Under the pieces are notes generated by a model. The model was not told the DNA's origin and made no database searches. It was given only the letters and a program-made list of their open reading frames with translations. Of a DNA stretch of 64,000 nucleotides, positions 18,482-27,544 are shown one piece after another. The number at the start of each line of letters is the position of its first letter. Position 1 is the first letter of the stretch. Made by a program: the position numbers and the translations under genes. Where the stretch lies: positions 13,892 through 77,891 of the forward strand of contig JAWKLF010000009.1 of the NCBI GenBank assembly GCA_041392835.1, in the 5' to 3' direction. Source of the stretch: OLB11 sp041392835. Its GTDB lineage: Bacteria > Bacteroidota > Bacteroidia > Chitinophagales > Chitinophagaceae.

Positions 18482-19528
18482 ATGAGTCTATTGGCCTTTA
18501 CATTTTCTTTTATTATAGAAAAAATTATACTTATTTCTGTGATATTAGGAGGTTCTCTTGGCATTGCTATGTATAGCACATGGGCAGAGCGAAAAGTTGC
18601 AGCCATCATGCAGGACCGAAAAGGGCCTAATAGAGCTGGCCCCTTTGGTTTTTTGCAACCCTTAGCCGATGGTCTTAAACTTTTTATGAAAGAAGAAATT
18701 ATTCCAAGTTTTTCTTCAAAATTTATTTTCATATTAGGCCCCAGCTTAGCTATGCTAATGGCCTTAATAACCAGTGCTGTAATACCCTGGGGACCTTCCT
18801 TTGTATCAGACAAAGGTTCTTTTTCATTACAAGTAGCCGATATTAATATTGGTGTTTTATTTGTATTTGGTGTAGTTAGTTTAGGTGTTTATGGTATTAT
18901 GCTGGGTGCTTGGGCCTCTAACAATAAATTCTCATTATTGAGTGCTTTGAGAGCTGCCTCTCAAGCCATTTCTTATGAATTGGCAATGGGCATTAGCCTT
19001 ATAGCTTTAATTATGTTATCTGGCTCATTGAGTTTAAATGATATAGTTGCAAATCAACATGGCATTAACTGGTATATTTTCAAACAACCTTTGGGATTTC
19101 TTATTTTTTTAGTTTGTGCTTTTGCCGAATTAAATCGTGCTCCATTTGATATGGCCGAATGCGAAAGCGAATTGATTGGTGGCTACCATACAGAATTTAG
19201 TTCCATGAAGTTGGGCTTTTATTTATTTGCCGAATATATTAATATGTTTATTTCGAGCGTCTTGATCAGCACCTTATATTTTGGAGGATACAATTATCCT
19301 GGCATGGATTGGGTGGCTTTGCATGCAAGTCCCATTTTGGTTTCTGTTATTGGAGTATTAGTTTTATTGGCAAAAGCTATAGCCTTTATTTTATTTTTTA
19401 TGTTCATACGTTGGACCTTGCCACGTTTTCGCTATGATCAATTAATGAATTTGGGTTGGAAAAATTTGATACCATTGGCATTATTCAATATGTTATTAAC
19501 GGCTGCTATAGTGCTTGCCTTAAATTAA
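18482..19528 (+). CDS. nuoH: NADH-quinone oxidoreductase subunit H
   Basis: The 348-residue membrane subunit of complex I has about eight helices and the family signatures KVAAIMQDRKGPNRAGPFG and ELNRAPFDMAECESELIGGY, with the acidic residues that line the quinone channel. NuoH connects the peripheral arm to the proton-pumping arm and forms much of the quinone-binding cavity. Length is normal. It starts a three-gene run with nuoI (20 nt spacing) and nuoJ (2 nt spacing). No nuoA-G genes lie upstream in the window. Confidence 0.96.
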   Translation: MSLLAFTFSFIIEKIILISVILGGSLGIAMYSTWAERKVAAIMQDRKGPNRAGPFGFLQPLADGLKLFMKEEIIPSFSSKFIFILGPSLAMLMALITSAVIPWGPSFVSDKGSFSLQVADINIGVLFVFGVVSLGVYGIMLGAWASNNKFSLLSALRAASQAISYELAMGISLIALIMLSGSLSLNDIVANQHGINWYIFKQPLGFLIFLVCAFAELNRAPFDMAECESELIGGYHTEFSSMKLGFYLFAEYINMFISSVLISTLYFGGYNYPGMDWVALHASPILVSVIGVLVLLAKAIAFILFFMFIRWTLPRFRYDQLMNLGWKNLIPLALFNMLLTAAIVLALN

Positions 19529-19548
19529 TTTTCAATAGATAATAGAAT

Positions 19549-20061
19549 ATGTATAATATTTCAAATAAATCAAAACAAGTAGATAGACATCCCATGACGT
19601 GGGCCGAAAAAATCTATTTGCCTACCATAGCAAAAGGGCTCAAAATTACCTTAGGACATATTTTTACTAAAAAAGCTACCATCAGCTATCCTGAGGAGCA
19701 GCGTCCTTTTAGTTCTACGTTTAGAGGTTTACATATTTTAAACCGCGATGAACAAGATCGTGAGCGATGCACTGCCTGTGGTTTGTGTGCACTATCATGC
19801 CCAGCCGAAGCCATTACAATGGAATCTGCAGAACGAAAAAAAGGAGAAGAACATCTTTATCGTGAAGAAAAGTATGCTGCTAAATATGAAATCAATATGT
19901 TACGATGCATATTTTGTGGTTTGTGCGAAGAAGCTTGTCCAAAAGATGCTATATATTTAACACAAACCTTTGCACCGGCCAATTATCAACGCAAAGAATT
20001 TATTTATAAAAAAGAAGACTTATTGATTCCTTCAAAACAAGAAAAAATTTCGAATAACTAA
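19549..20061 (+). CDS. nuoI: NADH-quinone oxidoreductase subunit I (two 4Fe-4S)
   Basis: A 170-residue 8-iron ferredoxin-like subunit. Two cluster motifs are present: CTACGLCALSCPAEAITM and CIFCGLCEEACPKDAIYL, each CxxCxxCxxxCP. These clusters (N6a/N6b) carry electrons towards the terminal N2 cluster near quinone. The N-terminal helix contacts the membrane arm. Length is normal and all eight cysteines are intact. Confidence 0.96.
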   Translation: MYNISNKSKQVDRHPMTWAEKIYLPTIAKGLKITLGHIFTKKATISYPEEQRPFSSTFRGLHILNRDEQDRERCTACGLCALSCPAEAITMESAERKKGEEHLYREEKYAAKYEINMLRCIFCGLCEEACPKDAIYLTQTFAPANYQRKEFIYKKEDLLIPSKQEKISNN

Positions 20062-20063
20062 AC

Positions 20064-20594
20064 ATGGAAATACAACAATTAGCCTTTTGGATATTGAGTG
20101 CTTTTACTTTGTTATGCGCCATAGGCGTTTTATTAAGCCGTAATCCAATTCATAGTGTATTAAGTTTAATTCTCACATTCTTTTGTATATCTGGACACTA
20201 TATATTGATGAACGCTCAATTTTTGGCCATCGTTAATATTATTGTTTATGCTGGAGCCATTATGGTTTTGTTTTTATTTGTTATCATGCTAATGAACTTA
20301 AATGCCGATACAGAGCCACAAAAAAATTCCTTAGTACAATTTGCTGCTGTCATTTCAGGAGGGCTTCTATTGATAGTATTGGTAGCTGCTTTTAAATCTA
20401 CCATTAGCAATATTGAAAATACAAGTATATCACTTACTCAGCACACCGATATTGGGTTAATCAAAAATCTTGGTAAACTCCTTTTTACCAAATATGTTTT
20501 CCCATTTGAAATTACAAGTGTATTGTTTTTAAGTGCAATGGTAGGCGCTGTGGTGTTAGGAAAAAGAGACAAAGAAATTCATACTCAGGATTAG
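20064..20594 (+). CDS. nuoJ: NADH-quinone oxidoreductase subunit J
   Basis: A 176-residue subunit with five membrane helices and the conserved YAGAIMVLFLFVIMLMNL segment, the helix carrying the pi-bulge that couples quinone reduction to proton transfer. It starts 2 nt after the nuoI stop. nuoK, which normally follows, is absent: the next gene is convergent on the minus strand and overlaps the nuoJ stop by 4 nt. Confidence 0.94.
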   Translation: MEIQQLAFWILSAFTLLCAIGVLLSRNPIHSVLSLILTFFCISGHYILMNAQFLAIVNIIVYAGAIMVLFLFVIMLMNLNADTEPQKNSLVQFAAVISGGLLLIVLVAAFKSTISNIENTSISLTQHTDIGLIKNLGKLLFTKYVFPFEITSVLFLSAMVGAVVLGKRDKEIHTQD

Positions 20595-21157
20595 TAGCCT
20601 AAACTTCTCATAATTCGTTCCATTTCATGTTCTTTTTCAGGGTCATAGGCTTCATTTAGATTTATTCCATTCAACTTTGCCCATGATTGATAATATGCGG
20701 CACTAATAGGGTTTTTTAACTCTCGTACAATTTGATAGCAGTTTATTTTTGTTTGTCTATTGATAAGTTTAATTAAATACTTCCCTTGAGTAATATTTAA
20801 TTTCTTTAATTGATCTTCAAAATTAACTTTAATCTCGCCTTCTTTACTTTTTATATAGGCTTTTCTATCTCTTCTATTCATTGAGCTCGTTTTATCTTGT
20901 ATATCTTTAAACATAATGGTTGCTACATTCACATAAGGCATTACAGTTTTAATATAATACTTCATTTGATTGTAATTGTAGCGCATGGTATCGTTCTCAA
21001 AAATTCTTTTGTCTACTATGACAGCCTCATTGAGCCTAACATGATACGATGGACTGTCTTCATTATTTACAAGCGGAAACGATTGTTGTGCTACAAGGGT
21101 ATTTGAAAAAAGAATAAAGGAGATAAAGAGATAAATAGGTAAATATTGAATTTTCAT
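20591..21157 (-). CDS. DUF4294 exported protein
   Basis: A 188-residue protein with a signal peptide (residues 1-23, ending LVAQ) and a body typical of DUF4294 of Bacteroidota, including YYIKTVMPYVNVA and the basic TSSMNRRDRKAYIK stretch with KINCYQIVRELKNP later. Function is not known; export to the periplasm is predicted. It is convergent with nuoJ (4-nt overlap) and divergent from the alpha/beta hydrolase gene. Confidence 0.8.
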   Translation of the reverse strand: MKIQYLPIYLFISFILFSNTLVAQQSFPLVNNEDSPSYHVRLNEAVIVDKRIFENDTMRYNYNQMKYYIKTVMPYVNVATIMFKDIQDKTSSMNRRDRKAYIKSKEGEIKVNFEDQLKKLNITQGKYLIKLINRQTKINCYQIVRELKNPISAAYYQSWAKLNGINLNEAYDPEKEHEMERIMRSLGY

Positions 21158-21191
21158 GAATTGTATATTTGAATATGCATATATTGGACTA

Positions 21192-21199
21192 CAAAAGTA
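21192..21199 (-). promoter_or_regulatory. -7 box for the DUF4294 gene
   Basis: The minus strand reads TACTTTTG, 34 nt upstream of the ATG at 21157. No -33 element was identified. Confidence 0.35.
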
Positions 21200-21241
21200 C
21201 TACGAAGTAAAATAGAAATTTTTAAATACTAAGTGAATGTT

Positions 21242-21249
21242 TACTTTTG
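21242..21249 (+). promoter_or_regulatory. -7 box for the alpha/beta hydrolase gene
   Basis: TACTTTTG matches TAnnTTTG and ends 45 nt before ATG 21295. No -33 element is apparent. Confidence 0.35.
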
Positions 21250-21294
21250 AAAAAAATAAGAGAAGCTAAAAAATAGACTACGAAAGAAAAGCTT

Positions 21295-22143
21295 ATGAAA
21301 ACGATAAAAATTGACGAACAGACAAAAATAGCTTATTCACAGCATGGTTCACATATGAATACTAAAGACTGTGTTGTCCTTTTTATACATGGTATAGGAA
21401 ATTATCATGGCGTGTGGAATACACTTATAAGTCAGCTTCCTTCAGAATTAGCATGTATTAGTATTGATTTGCCAGGCAATGGCTTTTCATCAAGAACAAA
21501 AGTTAAATACGATATTAATTATTATACCTCTTGTATTTTTGAATTCATAAAGAAAATGGGTTTTAAAAAAGTAGTATTAGCTGGTCATTCCATGGGTGGC
21601 ATGATAGCATTGAGCTGTGCTTTAAAAAAACCTTCTTGGTTGCATAAATTAGTTTTATTTGCTCCAGCCGGATTTGAAAAATACACGCCGTCTGAGGCAA
21701 CATTATATAAAAGTGCTATCTCCTTTGGCAATTTTTTAAATTTAGATGAAATACAAATACAGCAATCTATACAAGCTGCATTTTATACTTCTCACTCAGC
21801 CATGCAGCCCATAATTGATGACTTAAAAAATATTTTACAAGGACACAATAGAGTGGACTATCGTGCTATGCTCGAGGAATGTATACATAGTATGTTAGAT
21901 ACAGATTTATTTGATTCTTTAAAAGATATACAAACACCTACTCTTGTTTTTTTTGGTGAAAATGATATGCTTATTCCGAATCGTTTTTTGCATCCTGTAA
22001 GCACTAAGGAAATTGCAGTAAAAGGAAGTGCACAAATTCCATATGCAAGACTTATTACCTATCCGCTTACCGGACATTTTGTACAAATAGAACAGGCAAT
22101 GGCTTGTGCTAAAGAAATGCTACATTTTATATTTAAAAACTAA
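21295..22143 (+). CDS. Alpha/beta-fold hydrolase
   Basis: A 282-residue cytoplasmic alpha/beta hydrolase. The oxyanion-hole HGIG is at 32-35, the nucleophile elbow GHSMGG places Ser99, the acid is the Asp of FFGENDMLIP and the histidine is in LTGHFVQIE. The triad is complete and there is no signal peptide. The substrate cannot be told; relatives are esterases, lipases and C-C hydrolases. It precedes the cytochrome/copper monooxygenase gene by 31 nt on the same strand and may be co-transcribed. Confidence 0.85.
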   Translation: MKTIKIDEQTKIAYSQHGSHMNTKDCVVLFIHGIGNYHGVWNTLISQLPSELACISIDLPGNGFSSRTKVKYDINYYTSCIFEFIKKMGFKKVVLAGHSMGGMIALSCALKKPSWLHKLVLFAPAGFEKYTPSEATLYKSAISFGNFLNLDEIQIQQSIQAAFYTSHSAMQPIIDDLKNILQGHNRVDYRAMLEECIHSMLDTDLFDSLKDIQTPTLVFFGENDMLIPNRFLHPVSTKEIAVKGSAQIPYARLITYPLTGHFVQIEQAMACAKEMLHFIFKN

Positions 22144-22174
22144 AGCCTAACTTTACGCTATTAATTTTTTTGCC

Positions 22175-23755
22175 ATGCTACGCAAATACTTTTTTATAAG
22201 CACCTTACTACTACTTAATACATCCTTGCTTACAGCTCAAATACCCGATTGGAGCACAGCTGTAGCACCTATTATATATAATAAGTGTGGAAGTTGCCAT
22301 CATGCTGGTGGTGCTGGTCATGGTGATTTGACAAACTATGATACGGCTTCTTACTTGGCTGGAGCTATCAATTTTCATGTAGGACAAGGCACTATGCCAC
22401 CCTGGCCACCCGACCCCTCCTATGTAAAATTAGCACATGAAAGAAGATTGAGTGCAAGTGAAATAATTACTATACAAAATTGGGTTCAAGGCGGCACTCC
22501 ACAAGGTGACACTAATCTACTACCACCCATGCCTAATTATAATGGCGGTGCAATGCTAACACTTACTCCTGATTATACATTTCAGATGCCAACTTATACT
22601 GTTACTCCTACAGGAAGTAGCACTGATGATATCTATTGGAATTTTGTTTTGTCAACCAATAATAGTCAAGACCAATTTTTAAAAGGGTTTGAATTTATAC
22701 CTGGTAACACAGCCAATGTGCACCATGCACTAATTTTTATAGACACAGGAAATACTGTTATTAATTTAGACAATGCCTATCCTGGTTTGGGTTACCCCGG
22801 TTTTGGAGGTTCAGGAAGCAATACTGCCGTTTTGATTGGAGCATATGTGCCGGGTAGTACTCCATTTTTATTTCCAAATGGATTTGGTATGAAATATCCC
22901 AAAAATGCTCATATTATACTAAGTATTCATTACCCTTATGAAGCAGTAGGCGAAGTGGATAGTTCTAAAATCAATTTGTTTTTGGCTAGTGCAAATGCAA
23001 GGGAAGTGTTTTTTGCTCCAGCTCTTAATCACTCCAGTAATTTACAAAATGGGCCTTTAGTTATTCCTGCCAATCAGATTAAAACATTTCATGAACAATA
23101 TCAAATACCTATTGCCATATCTTTATTTGGTGTTGCGCCACACATGCACTTAATTGGACGCAACATAAATGCGTTTGGAATTACTACTTTAAACGATACA
23201 ATACCATTAATCAATATACCAGATTGGAATTTTAAATGGCAAGGAACATATTATTTTCCACAGATAAAAAAATTACCAATCAATACAACGTTACACTCCT
23301 ATGCAACTTACGACAATACAAGTGCAAATCCATTTAACCCCAATTCGCCACCACAGTTAGTGGTAAAAGGAGAATCTACAACAGATGAAATGATGTTGGT
23401 TTATTTTGCCTATACCTATTATTTTCCGGGCGATGAAAATATTATCATAGATAGCCATGCTGTTTTTACACCAACTCACGAAACAGTATATTATAGAAAT
23501 ATTGAGGTTTTTCCAGCCTACCCTAATCCATCTATAGGTGTTGTCAATTTAAAATTATACACAAAAAAAGAAGAAGAACTCAAAACTAAGATATTGGATA
23601 TGAGTGGTAGGATTGTATTTAGTAAAACAATTACTTCTTCTATTGGCTATCAAATAGTTGCACTACCATGTGCAACTTTAGCTACAGGAAACTATAGCTT
23701 GCATCTTGAAAGTAAAGAAAATACGTATCAGCAGCAAATAAGTATACGACATTAA
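22175..23755 (+). CDS. Cytochrome c-copper monooxygenase fusion with T9SS tail
   Basis: The 526-residue protein has a signal peptide (1-22, ending LLTAQ). A short c-type cytochrome domain follows, with CGSCH at 38-42 and a candidate distal Met74 in GTMPPW. The middle is like the copper type II ascorbate-dependent monooxygenases (peptidylglycine hydroxylating type): a His-His pair in NVHHALIF, a His in LSIHYPYE, the HMH pair in APHMHLIG and a Met in DEMMLVYF supply both copper sites. The C-terminal 80 residues form a T9SS type A sorting domain (VFPAYPNPSIGVVNLKL to the end), so the product should be exported by the PorU/PorV pathway encoded at 42-47 kb. Substrate unknown. Confidence 0.82.
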   Translation: MLRKYFFISTLLLLNTSLLTAQIPDWSTAVAPIIYNKCGSCHHAGGAGHGDLTNYDTASYLAGAINFHVGQGTMPPWPPDPSYVKLAHERRLSASEIITIQNWVQGGTPQGDTNLLPPMPNYNGGAMLTLTPDYTFQMPTYTVTPTGSSTDDIYWNFVLSTNNSQDQFLKGFEFIPGNTANVHHALIFIDTGNTVINLDNAYPGLGYPGFGGSGSNTAVLIGAYVPGSTPFLFPNGFGMKYPKNAHIILSIHYPYEAVGEVDSSKINLFLASANAREVFFAPALNHSSNLQNGPLVIPANQIKTFHEQYQIPIAISLFGVAPHMHLIGRNINAFGITTLNDTIPLINIPDWNFKWQGTYYFPQIKKLPINTTLHSYATYDNTSANPFNPNSPPQLVVKGESTTDEMMLVYFAYTYYFPGDENIIIDSHAVFTPTHETVYYRNIEVFPAYPNPSIGVVNLKLYTKKEEELKTKILDMSGRIVFSKTITSSIGYQIVALPCATLATGNYSLHLESKENTYQQQISIRH

Positions 23756-23765
23756 TACGAAACAG

Positions 23766-24155
23766 CTAATTGGATAAATTTACTTTCAACTGATCGCCCA
23801 TACTGATTGCGTCTAAAAAATTGCATAATTCTCCTTTCATAAAGTAGCCATGCGAAAAAGAATCTATTTGTTGACTCTGACTATTTCTAACTATAAGTAC
23901 CCACTGTCCATCTTCTTTACTGATAGTATTCCATATTAAATCTTTCTTTATTTTTTTATGAGGTGCTACTTCGAGTATTTCAGTAGACACGTTATTAGCT
24001 CTTACTATAAAGTCTATTGCATAGTCATTTTGATTCTCTATAGAAATCAAGGTTGTCTTTTTAAAATTGCAAGATAAACTGATAACACACAAGGTGAGAA
24101 GTAAAAAGGTGGATTTAAAAATGGAACGTGAAAACTGATATTCTTTAGTATGCAT
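23766..24155 (-). CDS. Small putative lipoprotein, unknown function
   Basis: About 129 residues beginning MHTKEYQFSRSIF, with a lipoprotein signal ending VISLSC. The remaining 95 residues look like a small all-beta domain (ENQNDYAIDFIVRANN, then WVLIVRNSQSQQIDSF). I place the start at ATG 24155; a longer in-frame start overlaps the preceding gene and pushes the signal peptide inward. I do not recognise a family. It follows the DinB-like gene by 25 nt on the same strand. Confidence 0.6.
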   Translation of the reverse strand: MHTKEYQFSRSIFKSTFLLLTLCVISLSCNFKKTTLISIENQNDYAIDFIVRANNVSTEILEVAPHKKIKKDLIWNTISKEDGQWVLIVRNSQSQQIDSFSHGYFMKGELCNFLDAISMGDQLKVNLSN

Positions 24156-24180
24156 GATATTGATTGATTTAATTTTTTTG

Positions 24181-24708
24181 TTAGTCCCACTTTTCACGAT
24201 TCATAAGTCCTGCAATTTGAGCTATATGATGTTTTCCATGCCATGAATACATTGCAATTACTTCATCTAATGTTACTATTCTATTATATTCTGGATGAAA
24301 ATACGTTTTTAAAAAAGCATCTTCATTTAGTGATTTTAATATGATAGTAATTTTTTGATGAATAGTATATAAAAGGGTTATAGAATTATTGAATGGCAGA
24401 CTATAATCAACCATTTCTGCCCACAAAGCTTCTTGATAGGGTTTAATGGTTGGGTTTTCTTCTGTTAATAGAAGTTTAAGTCGTATAAGCATATTCATGT
24501 GGCTATCTGCTAAATGATGTATAATTTGATTGATAGTCCAGCCACCAGATCTATAGGACGTTTCTAACTGAAACGTTGCTAAAGATTGTACAAGCAATTC
24601 TAAACGCTTGGGTAGTACTTCTATATCAAGTATATACTCTTTGCGTTTGCTTGAAGACAAGTGGCCTTCAAATACAAACGGTCCTAAAGGAAATTTTATT
24701 GAATCCAT
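24181..24708 (-). CDS. DinB/YfiT-type putative metal-dependent transferase
   Basis: A 175-residue four-helix-bundle protein of the DinB superfamily, closest in character to YfiT/BstA. The three metal-binding histidines are seen in the pattern IIHHLADSH near the start and SWHGKHHIAQI near the end. Members act as thiol S-transferases or metal-dependent hydrolases; B. subtilis BstA uses bacillithiol. The start at ATG 24708 (MDSIKFPLG) is supported by a -7 box just upstream. It lies between queG and a small lipoprotein gene, all on the minus strand. Confidence 0.8.
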   Translation of the reverse strand: MDSIKFPLGPFVFEGHLSSSKRKEYILDIEVLPKRLELLVQSLATFQLETSYRSGGWTINQIIHHLADSHMNMLIRLKLLLTEENPTIKPYQEALWAEMVDYSLPFNNSITLLYTIHQKITIILKSLNEDAFLKTYFHPEYNRIVTLDEVIAMYSWHGKHHIAQIAGLMNREKWD

Positions 24709-24711
24709 AAT

Positions 24712-24719
24712 CAAATATA
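24712..24719 (-). promoter_or_regulatory. -7 box abutting the DinB/YfiT gene
   Basis: The minus strand reads TATATTTG and ends 3 nt before ATG 24708, implying transcription starts at or inside the start codon. It lies in the short gap between queG and this gene. Confidence 0.4.
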
Positions 24720-24730
24720 TCAAAGCAAGT

Positions 24731-25654
24731 TTATTTTTTTGATATGAATTGCATATTCTGTAATAAATTTTTATATCCCGCTCTCTTAAGTGGTGAATGT
24801 TTTAAGCGATAATTAAATTGTTCTTCTCCTAATTGTTTCCACTCATCTATACTAAACGACAAAATTTCTTGAAAAGGCATAAAAGCTTCTTCCTGATGCG
24901 CTTTGGAAAAGCGATTCCAAGGACATATATCTTGACAAATATCGCAACCAAATACCCAATCTTGCCAAGTTTGATGCGGTGTTTGAATGGCTTCTTTAAG
25001 CTCTATAGTATAATAAGAAATACATTTTGAACCATCTATAATTTTGTTTGGCAATATTGCATTTGTAGGACAAGCATCTATGCACTGCGTGCATGTGCCA
25101 CAATAATCATAAGGATAAGTCTGATCATAAACTAATGGCAAATCAATTATTAGTGTTGCAATAAAATAAAAAGAACCTTGTTTTTTTAAAATCAAGTTTC
25201 CGTTTTTCCCTATCCATCCTAAGCCGCTTTTTACGGCCCAAGCTCGTTCTAAAACTGGCGCACTATCCACAAATCCTCTACCCTGCACTTCTCCCATATG
25301 AAATTGAATATCTTGCAAAAAAAGTTTTAATTTTTCACGAATTACTTCATGATAATCTTTACCAAAAGCATATTTAGAAATGTTGGGAGTATTGTCTGTT
25401 TGTTTTTTTTCAGGAAAATAATTTTTAATTAAAGTAATTACAGATTTTGCACCATCTACCAGTAAACAGGGATTGAGTCTTTTTTCAAAATGATTTTCCA
25501 TATATTTCATTTCGCCATGCTGATGCTTTGTTAACCATTGTGTTAATTTTTTTTCTTCACTGTCCAAACGTTCAGCCTTTGCTATACCACAAGCATCAAA
25601 TCCTAATTGAATAGATTTTTCTTTAATCCAATTTGTTTGCTGCTCCTTATTCAT
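24731..25654 (-). CDS. queG: Epoxyqueuosine reductase
   Basis: About 307 residues. QueG performs the last step of queuosine synthesis, reducing the epoxide of epoxyqueuosine in tRNA with a cobalamin cofactor and two 4Fe-4S clusters. The N-terminal reductase domain includes KYAFGKDYHEVIR and GFVDSAPVLERAWA with the catalytic Asp, then GLGWIGKNGNLI. The ferredoxin part has CGTCTQCIDACPTNAI and CDICQDICPWN. All cluster cysteines are present. I start at ATG 25654, since a -7 box lies directly upstream; one TTG codon earlier is open but unneeded. Confidence 0.94.
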   Translation of the reverse strand: MNKEQQTNWIKEKSIQLGFDACGIAKAERLDSEEKKLTQWLTKHQHGEMKYMENHFEKRLNPCLLVDGAKSVITLIKNYFPEKKQTDNTPNISKYAFGKDYHEVIREKLKLFLQDIQFHMGEVQGRGFVDSAPVLERAWAVKSGLGWIGKNGNLILKKQGSFYFIATLIIDLPLVYDQTYPYDYCGTCTQCIDACPTNAILPNKIIDGSKCISYYTIELKEAIQTPHQTWQDWVFGCDICQDICPWNRFSKAHQEEAFMPFQEILSFSIDEWKQLGEEQFNYRLKHSPLKRAGYKNLLQNMQFISKK

Positions 25655-25659
25655 CAAAA

Positions 25660-25667
25660 CAAAAGTA
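25660..25667 (-). promoter_or_regulatory. -7 box abutting queG
   Basis: The minus strand reads TACTTTTG and ends 5 nt before the queG ATG at 25654, giving a near-leaderless message. Confidence 0.4.
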
Positions 25668-25773
25668 TATTTTTATTCATGTTTTTAACACAATAATAAA
25701 AATTAAATAATGCTAAACAGTGTGATTTCTTTTGATTATTGCTATTATTGTAATTCACTAAAACTCTTATTAT

Positions 25774-26622
25774 ATGAACCTACTACTATTTTCAAATCCT
25801 ATTTTATTGACTATGGATGCAAGTGCACTACTTGGAAAAGCAAGCGATTTAGCTATTAATTATGTACCTAAAATTATTGGTGCTATTGTTTTTTATTTAG
25901 TTGGCTCTTGGATTATTTCTAAATTAGTAAATGGATTAAAAAATCTATTTGCTCGAAAATCATATGATCCATCATTACAAACCTTTTTACTTTCTTTAAT
26001 AAAAGTTGCATTAACTATTATCCTGATTATTTCTATAGCAGGTATATTAGGTGTAGATACTACAGCATTTGGCGCACTTATGGTTGGTGCTGGTATTGCT
26101 ATTGGTTCTGCACTCAATGGTTCTTTAGGCAATTTGGCTGGTGGTGTTATGATGTTAATTTTCAAACCGTTTAAAGTTGGTGATATGATAGAAGCTCAAG
26201 GTATAACTGGAACAGTAACTGAACAAGGCGTATTTAATACAGCTGTTTTAACACCAGAAAACAAATTAGTGTTTATACCCAATGGCCCATTATCAACTGG
26301 AGTTATATCTAACTATACAGCACATGGCAATTTAAGAGTAGATATTTCTTTGTCTGTAGCACCACATACTAATATTGAAAAAGCTAAGATGTCTGCTTTA
26401 ACAGCTTTGAAAGCACATCCAAAAGTATTACAATCACCCGCACCCGAAGTAAATGTATTACAAATAGCAGATGGGATGATTACCTTAGCTGTTCGTCCAT
26501 ATTGTGTACAAGCAGATTATTGGGACGTTTATATGAATTGTACAGAAATGGTAAAAAATCAGTGGGATAAAGATGGCGTAGAAGGTGCAACACCAACTCG
26601 TATGATTATTCAAAAGAATTAA
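25774..26622 (+). CDS. Small-conductance mechanosensitive channel, MscS family
   Basis: A 282-residue MscS-type protein: three membrane helices (about 25-50, 65-85, 95-120), the third being the pore-lining glycine/alanine-rich segment GALMVGAGIAIGSALNGSLGN, followed by the beta domain (FKPFKVGDMIEAQGITGTV) and cytoplasmic alpha-beta domain (VAPHTNIEKAKMSAL). It releases solutes on hypo-osmotic shock. Start 25774 is used; ATG 25813 (MDASALLG) is equally plausible and would give the more usual N-terminus. A rho-independent terminator follows at 26641. Confidence 0.9.
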   Translation: MNLLLFSNPILLTMDASALLGKASDLAINYVPKIIGAIVFYLVGSWIISKLVNGLKNLFARKSYDPSLQTFLLSLIKVALTIILIISIAGILGVDTTAFGALMVGAGIAIGSALNGSLGNLAGGVMMLIFKPFKVGDMIEAQGITGTVTEQGVFNTAVLTPENKLVFIPNGPLSTGVISNYTAHGNLRVDISLSVAPHTNIEKAKMSALTALKAHPKVLQSPAPEVNVLQIADGMITLAVRPYCVQADYWDVYMNCTEMVKNQWDKDGVEGATPTRMIIQKN

Positions 26623-26640
26623 TCCTTAAAAATATATTTG

Positions 26641-26671
26641 AAAAGCCTTTCTAATTAGAAAGGCTTTTTTT
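26641..26671. terminator. Bidirectional-type terminator between mscS and rfbD-like
   Basis: A perfect inverted repeat AAAGCCTTTC/GAAAGGCTTT with loop TAATTA is followed by a T run on the plus strand. It should end the mscS transcript. The stop codon of the convergent reductase gene lies inside it, so it may serve that gene too. Confidence 0.8.
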
Positions 26672-27532
26672 ATGATTTAAAACAAAATCTTCAACGGTGG
26701 AAAATAAAAAATCAGGATATAGTGACGAGAATTTTTCTTTTAGCAATCCGCCACGTAGTGGTCTGTGGCTGGCTTGATTTAATGATGCAGTATCCATAGG
26801 ATACAATTCATAGTCGGCATGGGGGAAGTGTTTAAGTATGTTTTGTGCCAGCTCCACCCTATTCATCCAGTCGCTAGATGCTATATGAAATACACCTTTG
26901 TGTTTATCGCGCAATAATAAATACATGGCTCTTGCTATATCCCAAGCATTAACCGGTGTAGCGTATTGATCATAAGGGAGTTTTAAAATTAATTTTTTTT
27001 GCTCTACACATTGTTCTATAATTCGAGAAACAAAATTCTTATTTCTCTCTTCTTGGCCATAAACGTTTGTAATACGTAATATCAGGCTATCAGCATATTG
27101 CATAGCTAATTGTTCTGCTTCCAGCTTATGCTTAGCATAAATACCCAATGGATTGACTGCATCATCTTCTAAATAGGGTCCATTTTTTCCATCAAAAACA
27201 TAATCTGTAGATATATATACAAACTTAGCTTGTAGCTGTTTGGCTACCTGAATAAGGTTTTGTGTAGAGGTTACTGTTTTTAAATAGCTTTCATCAACAT
27301 GGTCTTCGCAGTAATCAACATGTGTTAGCGCACCACAGTGAACAATTACATCTGGTTTAAAAGCATAAATATCAACATTGTTTTTGTCGTCGAGAGACAA
27401 GGTATTAAAGAAATAAGTATCCTTAGTAGCATAGGAAAAATGAGTACCTAAGCATGAAAATCCTTGTTGTGTAAAATAGGTCAAACAATTATTGCCCACT
27501 AAACCAGAAGCACCTGCTATCAATACTTTCAT
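26651..27532 (-). CDS. RmlD-like NDP-4-keto-6-deoxysugar reductase
   Basis: A 293-residue extended short-chain dehydrogenase of the dTDP-4-dehydrorhamnose reductase (RmlD) family. It shows the Rossmann GASGLVG near residue 7, the YISTDYVFDG segment and the catalytic YAKHK. RmlD enzymes reduce the 4-keto group of an NDP-4-keto-6-deoxyhexose. Because it is last in a cassette that begins with CDP-glucose formation, the substrate here is probably a CDP sugar (inference). It is 12 nt downstream of the epimerase gene. The stop codon sits in a terminator hairpin. Confidence 0.82.
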   Translation of the reverse strand: MKVLIAGASGLVGNNCLTYFTQQGFSCLGTHFSYATKDTYFFNTLSLDDKNNVDIYAFKPDVIVHCGALTHVDYCEDHVDESYLKTVTSTQNLIQVAKQLQAKFVYISTDYVFDGKNGPYLEDDAVNPLGIYAKHKLEAEQLAMQYADSLILRITNVYGQEERNKNFVSRIIEQCVEQKKLILKLPYDQYATPVNAWDIARAMYLLLRDKHKGVFHIASSDWMNRVELAQNILKHFPHADYELYPMDTASLNQASHRPLRGGLLKEKFSSLYPDFLFSTVEDFVLNHKKSLSN

Positions 27533-27544
27533 ACATTTAATAAA

